Translations under genes and position numbers: made by a program
Notes under the pieces: model-generated
Seen by the model: the letters and a program-made list of their open reading frames with translations, nothing else
What the model was told of the DNA's origin: nothing
The model's database searches: none
Assembly (NCBI GenBank): GCA_036270095.1
Contig: DATBDE010000096.1
Span: 14,150-78,149, forward strand
Reading direction: 5' to 3'
Length of the DNA stretch: 64,000 nucleotides
DNA from: DATBDE01 sp036270095
GTDB taxonomy: Bacteria; Actinomycetota; Thermoleophilia; Solirubrobacterales; Solirubrobacteraceae
Part shown: positions 34,690-43,773 of the stretch, piece after piece
How positions within the stretch are numbered: the stretch's first letter is position 1
Layout of the letters: each line of letters opens with the position of its first letter

Positions 34690-37115
34690 TCAGCGCCGAG
34701 CCTTCCTCTTCCGCTTCGGCGCCGCGTGCAGCCGCGAGATCGAGGCGAACTGCGTGTCGGTGGCGGCGTCGGCCGTGCGGGCGTCCGCCTCGACCGACAC
34801 CGCGACCTTCGCGTGGCGCTTGACGGCGGCGACCACCGACCGCGGAACGCCGAGCCGCACCGTCGTGGGCTTCCCCGGGGCGACCGTGACGGTCTTCGTC
34901 GCCGGCGCCACGGTCGTGGTGGCGGTGGCGGTCGTCGTCGTGCCTTTCGTGGGCGGCGTGACCACCGCGGTCCGGATCACCGTCACCGGCCGGCAGGCCG
35001 AGAACTCCGACGTCGCGCCGGTGGCGGTGTTCGTCGCCGTCGCCGTGACGACGTCGGTGGCGCCGAAGTTCAGGGCCGTCGTCGTGAAGGTCGCCCCGCC
35101 GCCGCCGTTGGTCGTCACGGTGGCCGGCCCGAGCGGCGTCCTGCCCTCGCCGAACCCGGACGGGTCGCAGCTCGGGCTGGAGAAGAACCGCACGGTGAAG
35201 CCCTGGTTGGGGGCCGAGGACAGCGCGCCCGTCACCGTGGGCGGCCCGTTGCCCACCGTGGCCGAGGCCAGCACCGGCGCGCCCGCCGCGGTCACGCCCA
35301 GCGGGTCGTTGTCGATGCCGAGGGCGCCGTTGTCGAAGATCGCGTTCTCGGCCACGGTGGCGGGGTTGCCGGCGGTGAGGCGTACGCCGGCGCCGGTGTT
35401 GGCCGAGATCGTGTTCAGCGCGCCGCCGGGCCCGCCCACGACCGCGCCCGGGTCGTCGATGAGCACGCCGTCGCCGCCGTTGGGCAGTGCCCGCCCGCTG
35501 GCGCCGAGCCCGATCGTGTTGCCGACGATGCGGCCGTTGTTGCCGGCCTGGCGAATCCCCGCGCCGGAGTTGCCCGAGACCGTGTTGCCCTGGCCCGCGC
35601 CGGTGCCGCCGATGGTCGTGTTCCGCGCGAAGACCTGGATCCCCAAGTCGTTGGGCAGCGCCGCGGTGACGAGGCGGTTGAGGCCGACGGTGTTGCCCTG
35701 CACGACGAGCCCGCTCGCGTTCTCGGTGTCGACGCCGGCCCCGTGATTGCCCGAGCTGAGGTTGCCGAGGATCGAGGTGTTGTCGCTGTTGTCGGCCTTG
35801 ATCCCGGCGCCGTTGTTGCCGCGCGCGACCGAGCGGCGCTGTCGGTGCCGACGAGGTTGCCCGGGATGGCGTTCCCGGTGCCGGCGCCCTAGGCGAAGAT
35901 GCCCGTGTCGCCGTTCTCGGACACGGTGTTGGCGTCGAGCTCGGCGGGGCCGCCGATCGTGTCGGAGGAGGCGTCGTTCTCGATCCGCACGCCCTCGTCG
36001 CCGTTGCCGGCGCCGCTGTCGCTGTCGCTGAGCCCGATGCGGTTGCCCGTGACCACGTTCTGGTTGGCGCTCACGCCGCCGATGCGGACGCCCGCCTTGG
36101 TGTTGTGGTCGATCGTGTTGTTGGTCACCGACGCCTGGCTGCCGGCGAGGTTGACGCCGTCGCCGCCGTTGGCCGGCGCGTTGTCGTCGCCGATCGTGTT
36201 GCCGTCGATCAGCGAGTTGATGCCCGCGTTCTCGACCAGCACGCCGGTGCCGCCGCTGCCCGCGATCACGTTCGGGAGCGATCCGAAGGAGCCCGTGGCG
36301 GCCTGGATGCGCGTGGGGCCGCGCGCCGCGCTCACGTCGATGTTGTTGCCGCCGTTCGGGAGCGCGCTGCGCCCGGTCTCGTCGGTCCCGATCAGGTTGC
36401 CGCTGATCGTGTTGTCCCCGGCGGTGTTGGAGACGAGGATCCCGTCCCCGGTGTTGCCGGAGATGAGGTTGCCGGGGTGGCTTCCCCAGGAGGGGCTGGC
36501 CGTCGACCGCCCCCATCGTGACGCCGACGGCCTGGTCGATGTTCACGCCCGCCGCCCCGTTCGGGTTCGCGGTCGTCCCGTCGTTGCCGATGTCGGATCG
36601 GTCACCTTGGTGCCCGACGCCTGCGAGCCGAGATGGATGCTGGCCTGGCCGGTTCCGCGCAGGACGTCCGCCGCGATGGTCACGCCGCTCGACGGCGCGA
36701 CGGGCACGTCGATGCCGTCGCCCGGGAAATCCTTGACCGTGACGTGGTCGAACGTGCTGGCGCCGCCGCCGCCGTTGAACATGACCCCGTCGGTGGCGCC
36801 GGTGTTCTCGGTGCCGTCGATGGTGATCGGCGTCGCCGCGATGCCGCCCCGGCTGGCGCCGTCGACGGTCACCGCCTGGGTGATCGGGCAGCGGCGAGCT
36901 CTGGACGATGATCTTGGCCGACCCCGGCGCGGGGATCTGGAAGCTGATGGTTCGTCCCCGGCGTGGCCGTTGGCGCTGGTGATCGCCGCCGCCAGCGAGC
37001 CCGCGCCCGAGCCGTTCGTGTTGATGACGGTGAACGTGTCCGCCGCGGCCGGCGCGGCGCCGCCGAGCACGAGCGCGAGCGCGGCCGGAACGGCGAGCCT
37101 GCGGAGGATGGTCAT
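34690..37115 (-). pseudogene. Frameshifted secreted right-handed beta-helix repeat protein
   Basis: A signal peptide (MTILRRLAVPAALALVLGGA) and the typical FTVINTNGSGAGSLAAAI opening are followed by many parallel beta-helix turns of the type NTISGNxxxGI and GxxNxIxGNxIG. A C-terminal domain and basic tail (KRKRKARR) close the protein. The turns are spread over different frames with shifts near 36955, 36893, 36597, 36490 and 35825, and an in-frame TAG near 35889 where a tyrosine codon would fit. Intact, it would be an exported adhesin or polysaccharide-active protein of about 800 residues. At least six lesions in 2.4 kb point to genuine decay or a poorly resolved repeat. Confidence 0.75.
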
Positions 37116-37151
37116 CGCGGCCGATGGTCTCGCGCCCGCGACCCCTTGTCT

Positions 37152-37174
37152 TCAGGGTGACCACCCTGATTTTT
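37152..37174 (+). terminator. Intrinsic-terminator-like hairpin upstream of the DUF427 gene
   Basis: TCAGGGT-GACC-ACCCTGA followed directly by TTTTT has all features of a Rho-independent terminator on the plus strand. It lies about 50 bases before the ATG of the DUF427 gene and no plus-strand gene ends here. It might therefore be an attenuator in that gene's leader or the end of a short antisense transcript. Confidence 0.5.
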
Positions 37175-37223
37175 GGCCGCTCGGCGTCGATGGCTGCGCA
37201 CGCAGGTGGGTACCTTCAGGTGC

Positions 37224-38078
37224 ATGTCGCTCACCGTTGGCACCGCACCGTTCGGTCCCCAAGCTGCCGGCGAGTGGAACTTCGACTACGACGGTCCCGC
37301 CCACGCGCTCTACCTCCATCCCCAGCCCCGGCGCCTGCGCGCCGTGTTCGCGGGGGAGACCGTCCTCGACACCCTCCGCCCGCAGCTGCTGCACGAGACC
37401 GCCATCCTGCCCCGCTACTACGTCCCCGTCGAGGACGTGCGCTGGCAGCTCTTCGAGCCCACCGCCCACACGACCCACTGCCCGTTCAAGGGCGACGCGC
37501 GCTACTGGACGCTGCGCGTCGGGGACCGCGTGGCCGAGAACCTCGTCTGGAACTACCCCGAGCCGATCGAGGGCGCGCCTGCCTTCGCGGACCTGGTCTC
37601 GTTCTACTGGGAGCCACTCGACCACTGGTACGAGGAGGACGAGGAGGTCTTCGTCCACCCGCGCGACCCCTTCCACCGCATCGACGTGCTGCCCACCTCG
37701 CGGCACGTGCGGGTCTCGCTCGACGGCACCGAGCTGGCCGACACCACGCGCGCCCAGGTCCTGCACGAGACCGGCCTGCCCGCGCGCTGGTACATCCCGC
37801 GCGAGGACGTACGGGTGGACGCGGTGCAGCCCGTCGTCGGCCTGGAGACCACGTGCCCGTACAAGGGCACGACGAGCGGCTACTGGTCGTCCGGCGACGA
37901 GGAGGCGGTGGCCTGGACCTACGCCGAGACGCTGCCCGAGGTGGCGCCGATCGCCGGCCACATCGCGTTCTTCAACGAGCGCGTCGAGATCGAGGTCGAC
38001 GGGGTCGCGCAGGAGCGCGGGCCCGAGACGCAGTGGTCGACCACGCGCTGGATCGAGCGCGCGCGGGCGGCGGCCTGA
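37224..38078 (+). CDS. Tandem DUF427 domain protein
   Basis: A 284-residue protein made of two DUF427 repeats. Each has the pattern ETxxPxRYYxPxEDV (residues about 57-75 and 181-197), a CPFKG or CPYKG loop and a WxYxEP-type strand. Some DUF427 proteins have been studied structurally, but the biochemical role is not established. The two copies are close in sequence, so this is an internal duplication. ATG at 37224 is the first start giving a normal N-terminus. The next gene begins 1 bp after its stop. Confidence 0.82.
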   Translation: MSLTVGTAPFGPQAAGEWNFDYDGPAHALYLHPQPRRLRAVFAGETVLDTLRPQLLHETAILPRYYVPVEDVRWQLFEPTAHTTHCPFKGDARYWTLRVGDRVAENLVWNYPEPIEGAPAFADLVSFYWEPLDHWYEEDEEVFVHPRDPFHRIDVLPTSRHVRVSLDGTELADTTRAQVLHETGLPARWYIPREDVRVDAVQPVVGLETTCPYKGTTSGYWSSGDEEAVAWTYAETLPEVAPIAGHIAFFNERVEIEVDGVAQERGPETQWSTTRWIERARAAA

Positions 38079-38079
38079 C

Positions 38080-38721
38080 ATGGACGTCGTCATCGGCGGC
38101 GGCCACGGTCAGATCGCGCTGCGGCTCGAGCGCCTGCTCGCGGGCCGCGGCGACAACGTCCGCGGGCTCGTCCGCAACCCCGCCCACTTCGAGGACGTCA
38201 GCGCGGCCGGCGCCCAGCCCGTGCTGGCCGACCTCGAGTCCGACGTCGAGCTCGGCCCGGCGGTCGCCGGCGCCGATGCGGTCGTGTTCGCGGCCGGCGC
38301 TGGGCCCGGTAGCGGCTCCGAGCGCAAGCGCACGATGGACCTGGGCGGCGCCGTCCGCCTGATCGAGGCGGCCAAGGACGCGGGCATCGGCCGCTACGTG
38401 ATCGTCTCCAGCATGGGCGCCGACCACCCCGAGCAGGCCTCGGGCGGCTTCCGCGCCTACCTCGCGGCCAAGTCGAAGGCCGACAACGCACTGCGCGAAT
38501 CTGGGCTGGACTACACGATCGTGCGCCCCGGCAGCCTGACCGGCGACCCGGGCACGGGCACGGTCGACATCTCCGAGCGGCTCGGCCGACGCGGGCAGAT
38601 CCCACGCGACGACGTGGCGGCGGTGCTGGTGGCGGTGCTCGACGCGCCCAACACGGTCGGCAAGACGTTCGAGCTGCTGGGCGGCTCGACGCCGATCGCC
38701 GACGCCGTGCGAGCCCTGTGA
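38080..38721 (+). CDS. NAD(P)-binding atypical short-chain dehydrogenase (SDR_a5/YwnB-like)
   Basis: The 213-residue product has a short Rossmann fold (VVIGGGHGQIALRL instead of the usual GATGxxG), DLESDVELGPAVAGADAVVF, the catalytic-region YVIVSSMGAD and the YTIVRPGSLT strand typical of atypical SDRs related to flavin reductase/NmrA-like proteins. The substrate is unknown. It follows the DUF427 gene closely and ends just before the second copy of the 33-bp repeat. Confidence 0.75.
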   Translation: MDVVIGGGHGQIALRLERLLAGRGDNVRGLVRNPAHFEDVSAAGAQPVLADLESDVELGPAVAGADAVVFAAGAGPGSGSERKRTMDLGGAVRLIEAAKDAGIGRYVIVSSMGADHPEQASGGFRAYLAAKSKADNALRESGLDYTIVRPGSLTGDPGTGTVDISERLGRRGQIPRDDVAAVLVAVLDAPNTVGKTFELLGGSTPIADAVRAL

Positions 38722-38722
38722 T

Positions 38723-38755
38723 GGGTCAGACCCCCTTGAGGGTGGCTGAGGGTTG
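38723..38755. repeat. 33-bp palindromic intergenic repeat, copy 2
   Basis: Same sequence as 19225-19257 with one T/C difference. It starts one base after the stop of the upstream gene and ends exactly at the ATG of the following oxidoreductase, supplying its TGAGGG ribosome-binding site. Confidence 0.8.
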
Positions 38756-39697
38756 ATGCGGGCGGTCCAGGCCAACGGCTACGGCCCGCCCGACGTGCTC
38801 GAGCCGGTCGACCTGCCAACGCCCGAGCCCATCCCCACCGAGGTGCTCGTGCGCGTGCAGGCCGCGGGCGTCAACCCGGTGGACTGGAAGACGCGCGCCC
38901 GCGGCCCCGGCGGCACGGTGCAGCTCGAGCCGCCCGTCGTGCTGGGCTGGGATGTGGCCGGCGTAGTCGACCAGGTCGGCGGCGGCGTGACCCGCTTCGC
39001 GGTCGGCGACGAGGTCTTCGGGATGCCCTGGTTCCCGCGCCTGGGCCGGGCCTACGCCGAGTACGTGACCGCGCCCTCGCGCCAGTTCGCGCGCATCCCC
39101 GGGGGCCTCGACACCGTCCAGGCCGGCGGGCTGCCGCTGGCCGGCCTGACCGCGTGGCAGGCGCTGGTCGACACGGCCGGCGTCACGCGCGGTGACCGCG
39201 TCCTCATCCACGCGGCAGCGGGCGGCGTCGGCCACCTGGCGGTGCAGATCGCCAAGTCCCGCGGCGCGCACATCATCGCCACCGCCCGGGCGAACAAGCA
39301 CGACTTCCTCCGCGGCCTCGGGGTGGAGCAGGTCATCGACTACACCGACGTCGCCTTCGAGGCAGAGGCCGGGGAGGTCGACGTCGTGCTCGACCTCGTC
39401 GGCACCGAGGACTACGGCATGCGCTCGCTGCAGACCCTGCGCGACGGCGGCCTGCTCATCCAGGTGCCGAGCAGCGCGCCCGAGTCGGTCAAGCACGCTG
39501 GGCGCGACCAGGGCAAGCGCGTGACGGGGATCCTCGTCGAGCCCGACGGCCACGCGCTCGAGCAGCTCGCCGCGCTGGCCGGCAACGGCGCGCTGCGGGT
39601 CGAGGTCGCCGAGGAGCTGCCGCTCGAGCAGGCCGCCCGCGCCCACACGCTGGGCGAAGAGGGCAGGGTGCAGGGCAAGCTCGTGCTCGTGCCGTAG
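38756..39697 (+). CDS. NADP-dependent quinone oxidoreductase/zinc-independent alcohol dehydrogenase-like (MDR)
   Basis: A 313-residue medium-chain reductase: GroES-like domain with AAGVNPVDWKTRARG and GWDVAGVVDQVGGGVTRF, then the nucleotide-binding domain with HAAAGGVGHLAVQIAKSRGA. The zinc-ligand cysteines of alcohol dehydrogenases are missing, as in quinone oxidoreductases. It probably reduces quinones or enones with NADPH. ATG at 38756 was chosen over the TTG one codon earlier. Confidence 0.85.
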   Translation: MRAVQANGYGPPDVLEPVDLPTPEPIPTEVLVRVQAAGVNPVDWKTRARGPGGTVQLEPPVVLGWDVAGVVDQVGGGVTRFAVGDEVFGMPWFPRLGRAYAEYVTAPSRQFARIPGGLDTVQAGGLPLAGLTAWQALVDTAGVTRGDRVLIHAAAGGVGHLAVQIAKSRGAHIIATARANKHDFLRGLGVEQVIDYTDVAFEAEAGEVDVVLDLVGTEDYGMRSLQTLRDGGLLIQVPSSAPESVKHAGRDQGKRVTGILVEPDGHALEQLAALAGNGALRVEVAEELPLEQAARAHTLGEEGRVQGKLVLVP

Positions 39698-39699
39698 GT

Positions 39700-40191
39700 C
39701 TAGGTCGGGAGCTCCCGCGCCAACCACTCGCGGTGGAAGCCCTCGAGGTCGGGCAGGAAGTCGTGGCTGATCGGGTAGCCGGGCGGCGCCGCGTCGACCT
39801 CGAGCAGCGTCTTGCAGCCGGGGCAGAAGAACTCGCGCAGGTGGTTCCAGCGCCCGTCGCCGGTCATCTTCTCCGGGAAGATCTCGCGCAGCTCGGCCTC
39901 GGTCTCGCGCACGCGCAGCAACGCCTCGAGTTTCCAGTTGGCGCGGTAGTCGCAGAGCTCGTGGCCGCAGTCGCACTTGACCACGTAGCTGCCGCCGCCC
40001 TTGGACACGACGTTCAGATGCTCGCCGAACGGCAGCACGATCGAGTCGTCGTAGGCGGCGCGCGCCTGCAGCAGGGCGACGTACTGGTCGAAGCGATCGG
40101 GGTCCTCGTAGGCGGATTGGATCGCGCGCACGCGCGCGCGAAGCAGCTTCTCGTCGACCAGGTCGCGCAGGGTGGCGTCGTCGAGCTTCAT
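39700..40191 (-). CDS. acxC: Acetone carboxylase gamma-subunit-like protein
   Basis: This 163-residue protein has the gamma-subunit layout, with cysteines likely to bind a metal in CDCGHELCDYRANWK and CPGCKTLLEVD. It also has REIFPEKMTGDGRWNHLREF and ends in the typical GYPISHDFLPDLEGFHREWL. In acetone and acetophenone carboxylases this subunit works with alpha and beta subunits to carboxylate ketones using ATP. The partner gene directly upstream is broken, so its job here is doubtful. The ATG overlaps the remnant's stop (ATGA). Confidence 0.75.
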   Translation of the reverse strand: MKLDDATLRDLVDEKLLRARVRAIQSAYEDPDRFDQYVALLQARAAYDDSIVLPFGEHLNVVSKGGGSYVVKCDCGHELCDYRANWKLEALLRVRETEAELREIFPEKMTGDGRWNHLREFFCPGCKTLLEVDAAPPGYPISHDFLPDLEGFHREWLARELPT

Positions 40192-41474
40192 CGCACCAGG
40201 TCCACCTCGGGCGTGGGCACGTCGTACCGGAACCCGGCGGGCAGGTCCCCAGAAGGCGCGGAACTCGTCGGCCCAGCGCTCGGGAGAGCTTCATCGACTC
40301 CGCGTACATGCGCGCGACCGGTTCGATGAAGTCGCCGGCCAGCACGCGCTCGCGCTCGCGCGCCATCCACTCGCGCGCGGGCACCGCCTCGGCCACGCGG
40401 TCGTCGCGCTTGCGCACGCGTCGCTCCTCGGTCGCGGACGCGTCGCCCGGAATCACGCCGTAGACCGGCTCGGCGAAGCGCTCGAGCAAATACTCGCCGT
40501 CGATGTCGGTCATGACCGCGTCGTAGGGCCGCTCGAGCGGGTCGCCGACGCCGGCGGCGCCCCGGAAGTAGCAGAGGTAGAGGTCGCCGGTGGTCATGGC
40601 CTCGGGCAGCGTCGTCGTCTCCTGGTCGAAGTCGCGCCGGCCGGTGATCATGCGGGCCAGAGCCGAGTCCTCGGGGTCGGGCTCGTGCGTGGGGTAGGGC
40701 TGAGCAGACTCGACGACATCGAAAAAATATGTCTGGCGGATGTTGTGGCGGTAGCCCGACGCGGCGGGGTAGCCGCCCCACAGCCCGGAGTTCGCGAACA
40801 CGGTGCCGTTGCCGATGTTCTGGATCTCGAAGAACGGCGTCTTCCAGCACAGGCGCAGGCACTCGTAGCCCGAGCCGCCGCGGTGGCGCCCGGCGCCGGC
40901 CGTGTTCGGCTTGACCCGCTGGCCGAGGTAGAGGAAGGGCTCGAGCAGCTCCCACATCTCCATGTCGCCCTCGGGGTTCCACATCGCCGCGCCGTAGTCG
41001 AGCCCGTCGGCGACCATCTTCCCGCCCCCGCCCACGCACGACAGGCCGAAGTTCGCCGTCGCCGACTGCTTGCCGAAGTGGTCGATGCCGCCGCCCTGGA
41101 ACACGTTGGTGGTGAACCCGTAGGGCGCCAGCACCTCCTCGACGTAGCCACGCGCCTGCAGGCCGCGCAACAACGAGCGGATGAAGCCGGTGAAGGTGAG
41201 GATCAGGCCGACACGCGGCGGCCCTTGCCTCCGAGGAGGCGGTCGAGCATGGCCGTGCCCGAGTAGATGCCGCTCACCACCGCGGGCATGGCCGCGTCGA
41301 CCTCGAGGTCCCAGTAGCGCAGCGCGTCGCGCGTCGAGGCCATGAACCCCTGCGCCTCGTCCTCCGGCGTCGTCTGCGCCTTGCCGACGACGAACGCGCC
41401 TGCCCGGTCGACGACCAACGTGTCGGTCATCGTCCCCCCGGCATCGATGGCCAGGACGCGTGGCTCGCGGCCAT
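40188..41474 (-). pseudogene. Acetone carboxylase/hydantoinase remnant: beta-subunit start joined to alpha-subunit end
   Basis: The 5' part matches the start of the beta subunit (HydA-like): VLAIDAGGTMTDTLVVDRAG, KAQTTPEDEAQGFM, VSGIYSGTAML. After about 85 residues it passes into the last 330 residues of an alpha subunit (HydB-like): GGGIDHFGKQSATANFG, AGAGRHRGGSGYECLRLCW, LYLCYFRGAAGVGDPLERP. Together these should be about 1,500 residues, so most of both genes is missing. Frame breaks lie near 41461, 41213, 40287 and 40248, the last three fitting single-base losses. The gamma gene downstream is intact, so the operon is decayed rather than simply misread. Confidence 0.7.
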
Positions 41475-41496
41475 GGCCCGAGCCTATTGGCTCGGC

Positions 41497-41943
41497 CTAC
41501 GTCGTGACGGGAAGCTCGAGCGTGCCGTCAAGCTTGAGCGTCAGCGTGCCGTCCGGGTTCGTGGTGCCGGCCAGCGAGAACGTGCCCTTCGCGCCCTGGT
41601 AGGAGCGCGTGCCGCCCGAGACCTTGCCCGCGCCCAGGAAGGTCGTCGGGTCGGTCGGCATGCCGCCCGGCGTGGCCATCGTCGTCGCGGTGCCCTTCAG
41701 CGTGCCCGCCTTGAGCTTGACCCGGTAGACGCTGTGGATCTCCTCGTCGGTCCCGCTGTTGACGTAGGTGACGGTGCCGTTGCCGAGCTTGCTCGACGTG
41801 AACGTCCCGGTGAAGTTCGCCCCGGAGGGGTGCACGGTCGTCACCGCATGCCAGTTGATGATCTTCCCGCGCCTGGCCGCCGCCGCGGGTCCGGCGAAGG
41901 CCAGCGCTGTGAGCGCCACCGCGGCGACGATGAGCGTGCGCAT
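41497..41943 (-). CDS. Small secreted beta-barrel-like protein (paralogue 1)
   Basis: A 148-residue product with signal peptide (LIVAAVALTALAFAGPAAAA) and a beta-rich body containing GAGKVSGGTRSYQGAKGTFS. The GxGxISGGTxxYxGAxGxxx pattern resembles proteins with an allene-oxide-cyclase-like barrel, but the similarity is short. It is clearly related to the neighbouring upstream gene (TLKGTxxG..., SGKITGGTRAYKDAKGSFT), which points to a tandem duplication. Function unknown. Confidence 0.7.
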   Translation of the reverse strand: MRTLIVAAVALTALAFAGPAAAARRGKIINWHAVTTVHPSGANFTGTFTSSKLGNGTVTYVNSGTDEEIHSVYRVKLKAGTLKGTATTMATPGGMPTDPTTFLGAGKVSGGTRSYQGAKGTFSLAGTTNPDGTLTLKLDGTLELPVTT

Positions 41944-41963
41944 GGGGGGCGACGTACCCCCGT

Positions 41964-42416
41964 TCAGCGGGTCGGGAACGTCACCTTGCCCTTCAGCGTC
42001 AGCGTGTCGGTGCCGTCGGCGTGGTCGTGGCCGGTGTAGGTGAACGACCCCTTCGCGTCCTTGTAGGCGCGGGTGCCGCCGGTGATCTTGCCGCTGCCGG
42101 CCAGCTTGTTGCCGCCGGCGGGGTCGGCGGTCAGCGCGCCCTTGGTCGTGCCCTTCAGGCTGCCGAACCTGAACTTGGCCACGAACGGGGCCGTCGTCGT
42201 GCCGTCGGGCTTGACCGTGGGCATGTAGGTCAGCGTGCCGCTGCCGAAGCCCGGGCTGGTGATCGGCCCGGCGGCCGTGAGCTGGCCCGAGGCGGTGGTG
42301 GTGACGGTCAGCGTGGCCGTGCCGTTGAAGGTGTCGGTCTCGGCCACCGCCGGGCCGGCGAACAGCGCGCCGAGCGCCAGGGCCGCCGCCCCGAGGGTGA
42401 TGAGGAGGTTGCGCAT
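41964..42416 (-). CDS. Small secreted beta-barrel-like protein (paralogue 2)
   Basis: The 150-residue paralogue has a signal peptide (MRNLLITLGAAALALGALFA) and the shared motif GSGKITGGTRAYKDAKGSFT, followed by a last strand TLTLKGKVTFPTR. It lies 20 bp upstream of its copy. No cysteines and no catalytic residues stand out. It is probably an exported structural or ligand-binding protein. Confidence 0.7.
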   Translation of the reverse strand: MRNLLITLGAAALALGALFAGPAVAETDTFNGTATLTVTTTASGQLTAAGPITSPGFGSGTLTYMPTVKPDGTTTAPFVAKFRFGSLKGTTKGALTADPAGGNKLAGSGKITGGTRAYKDAKGSFTYTGHDHADGTDTLTLKGKVTFPTR

Positions 42417-42425
42417 GGGGCGAAG

Positions 42426-42914
42426 CTAAACGATCCCGCGGTAGTCGCCGCGGTACCAGACCAGCGGGTCGCCGTGCGCGGCGCCGGGCATCATCGCCCG
42501 CACCGCGCCCACGCCGATGGTGTGGTCGCCGCCGGGGTGCAGCTCCTCGAGGTCGCAGGTCATCCACGCCAGCGTCCCCTCGATGATGGGCACGCCGTCC
42601 TCCATGTGGTGCGGCACGCCGGCGAACTTCTCGTGCTCGGGCAGCTTGGACGCGAAGACCCGGGACAACGTGCCCTGGTCGGCGCGCAGCATGTTCAGGC
42701 CGAAGCGCCCGACCTCGCGCACGATCGGCAGCGTGCGGGCGTCGTTGTCGAAGCAGACGAGCACGAGCAGCGGGTCCAGCGACAGCGAGCACACCGCATT
42801 GGCCGTCATCCCGACCGGGCCGCGCTCGCCCACCCCGGTCACCACGGCGACCCCGGTGGGGAAGTGGCCGAAGAGGGAGCGGAAGTGCTGCTGGGCGCCG
42901 TCGCTCGCGCTCAC
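42426..42914 (-). CDS. Flavin reductase-like FMN-binding protein
   Basis: This 162-residue protein has the flavin reductase fold markers FRSLFGHFPTGVAVVTG, GPVGMTANAVCSLSLDPLLV and the later HTIGVGAVRAM. Such proteins reduce FMN/FAD with NAD(P)H for a partner monooxygenase. No monooxygenase is adjacent. The GTG at 42912 overlaps the lipoprotein stop (GTGA). Confidence 0.85.
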   Translation of the reverse strand: MSASDGAQQHFRSLFGHFPTGVAVVTGVGERGPVGMTANAVCSLSLDPLLVLVCFDNDARTLPIVREVGRFGLNMLRADQGTLSRVFASKLPEHEKFAGVPHHMEDGVPIIEGTLAWMTCDLEELHPGGDHTIGVGAVRAMMPGAAHGDPLVWYRGDYRGIV

Positions 42915-43285
42915 TTCGGCTTGACGACGATGTAGCCGTTGATCCCGAGCGGGTCGTCGTTGGAGAGCGACGAGAGGACGCGGTAGGTCCCGGGGTCGAG
43001 CGACAGCTTGATCGTGGCCGACTGGCCCGGGAGCATCACCGAGCTGCGGCCCACGATCACGTCGCCCTGGCGGATCACGGCCACGTTGTGGGCGAGCTTG
43101 CCGTCGTTGTGCGCCGTGATGGTCAGCTTTCCGGGCTTCACGTAGCTCGTCAGGGGGCTGACCTTGTACTCGGTCATCTGCAGCTGCAGGTCCTGGTCGG
43201 ACACCTGCTTGACGTCCGTGCGGGTGCAACCGGCGGCGATCAGCGCGAGCGCGACAAGGGTGACGGCCGGAAGCGCACGAGGCAT
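42911..43285 (-). CDS. Cupredoxin-like lipoprotein lacking most copper ligands
   Basis: A 124-residue protein with a lipobox ending at Cys20 (LIAAGC) and a cupredoxin-type beta-sandwich. KLAHNVAV is the position of the first copper histidine, LDPGTYRVLSSLSNDDPLGING the position of the Cys-His-Met loop. In that loop the Cys, His and Met are all replaced, so type 1 copper binding is unlikely. It is divergent, by 22 bp, from a cytochrome c lipoprotein, suggesting a shared respiratory context. Confidence 0.7.
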   Translation of the reverse strand: MPRALPAVTLVALALIAAGCTRTDVKQVSDQDLQLQMTEYKVSPLTSYVKPGKLTITAHNDGKLAHNVAVIRQGDVIVGRSSVMLPGQSATIKLSLDPGTYRVLSSLSNDDPLGINGYIVVKPK

Positions 43286-43307
43286 TCCGTAATATTGCCG
43301 CCCGCTC

Positions 43308-43760
43308 ATGGCTCGTCGCCTGCGCATCGTCCTGCCCATCGTCGCCCTGGTCGCGATTGCCTCGGCCCTCGCTGCTTGCGGCACCGAGGGGATCAGCTCC
43401 AGCGTGACTCCACCGTACAAGCCCGGTGCGGTGCTCTTCGCCCAGCGCTGCGGCGGCTGCCACACGCTCTCGCCCGCCGGCACCCAGGGCACGTCGGTCA
43501 ACAAGAAGGACCGCGAGCGCACGGACGGCCCGAACCTGAACAAGCGCAAGGAGAGCGTGCCCTGCGTGCTCTACGCCATCCGCAACGGCGGCTTCTCGGG
43601 CGCGATCATGCCCCAGAACATCGTCACCGGCGCCCAGGCGCAGCAGGTCGCGGCCTTCGTGGCCAAGTATGCGGGCGAGGAGGCGAAGATCCCGCCCGTC
43701 TGCGGCGGCAGCGGCGGCACCGGTGGCGGCGGAGGAGCGGCCGCCTCCAGTGGCGGCTGA
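43308..43760 (+). CDS. Membrane-anchored c-type cytochrome
   Basis: The 150-residue lipoprotein has a lipobox with Cys24 (LAACG), one haem motif CGGCH (48-52) and a likely axial methionine at 101 (GAIMPQN). The C-terminus is a glycine-rich tail. Cysteines at about 86 and 132 could form a disulfide. It would carry electrons on the outer membrane face. serS begins 13 bp downstream and its first possible GTG even overlaps this gene. Confidence 0.85.
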   Translation: MARRLRIVLPIVALVAIASALAACGTEGISSSVTPPYKPGAVLFAQRCGGCHTLSPAGTQGTSVNKKDRERTDGPNLNKRKESVPCVLYAIRNGGFSGAIMPQNIVTGAQAQQVAAFVAKYAGEEAKIPPVCGGSGGTGGGGGAAASSGG

Positions 43761-43773
43761 GCCCGCTGCGGGC

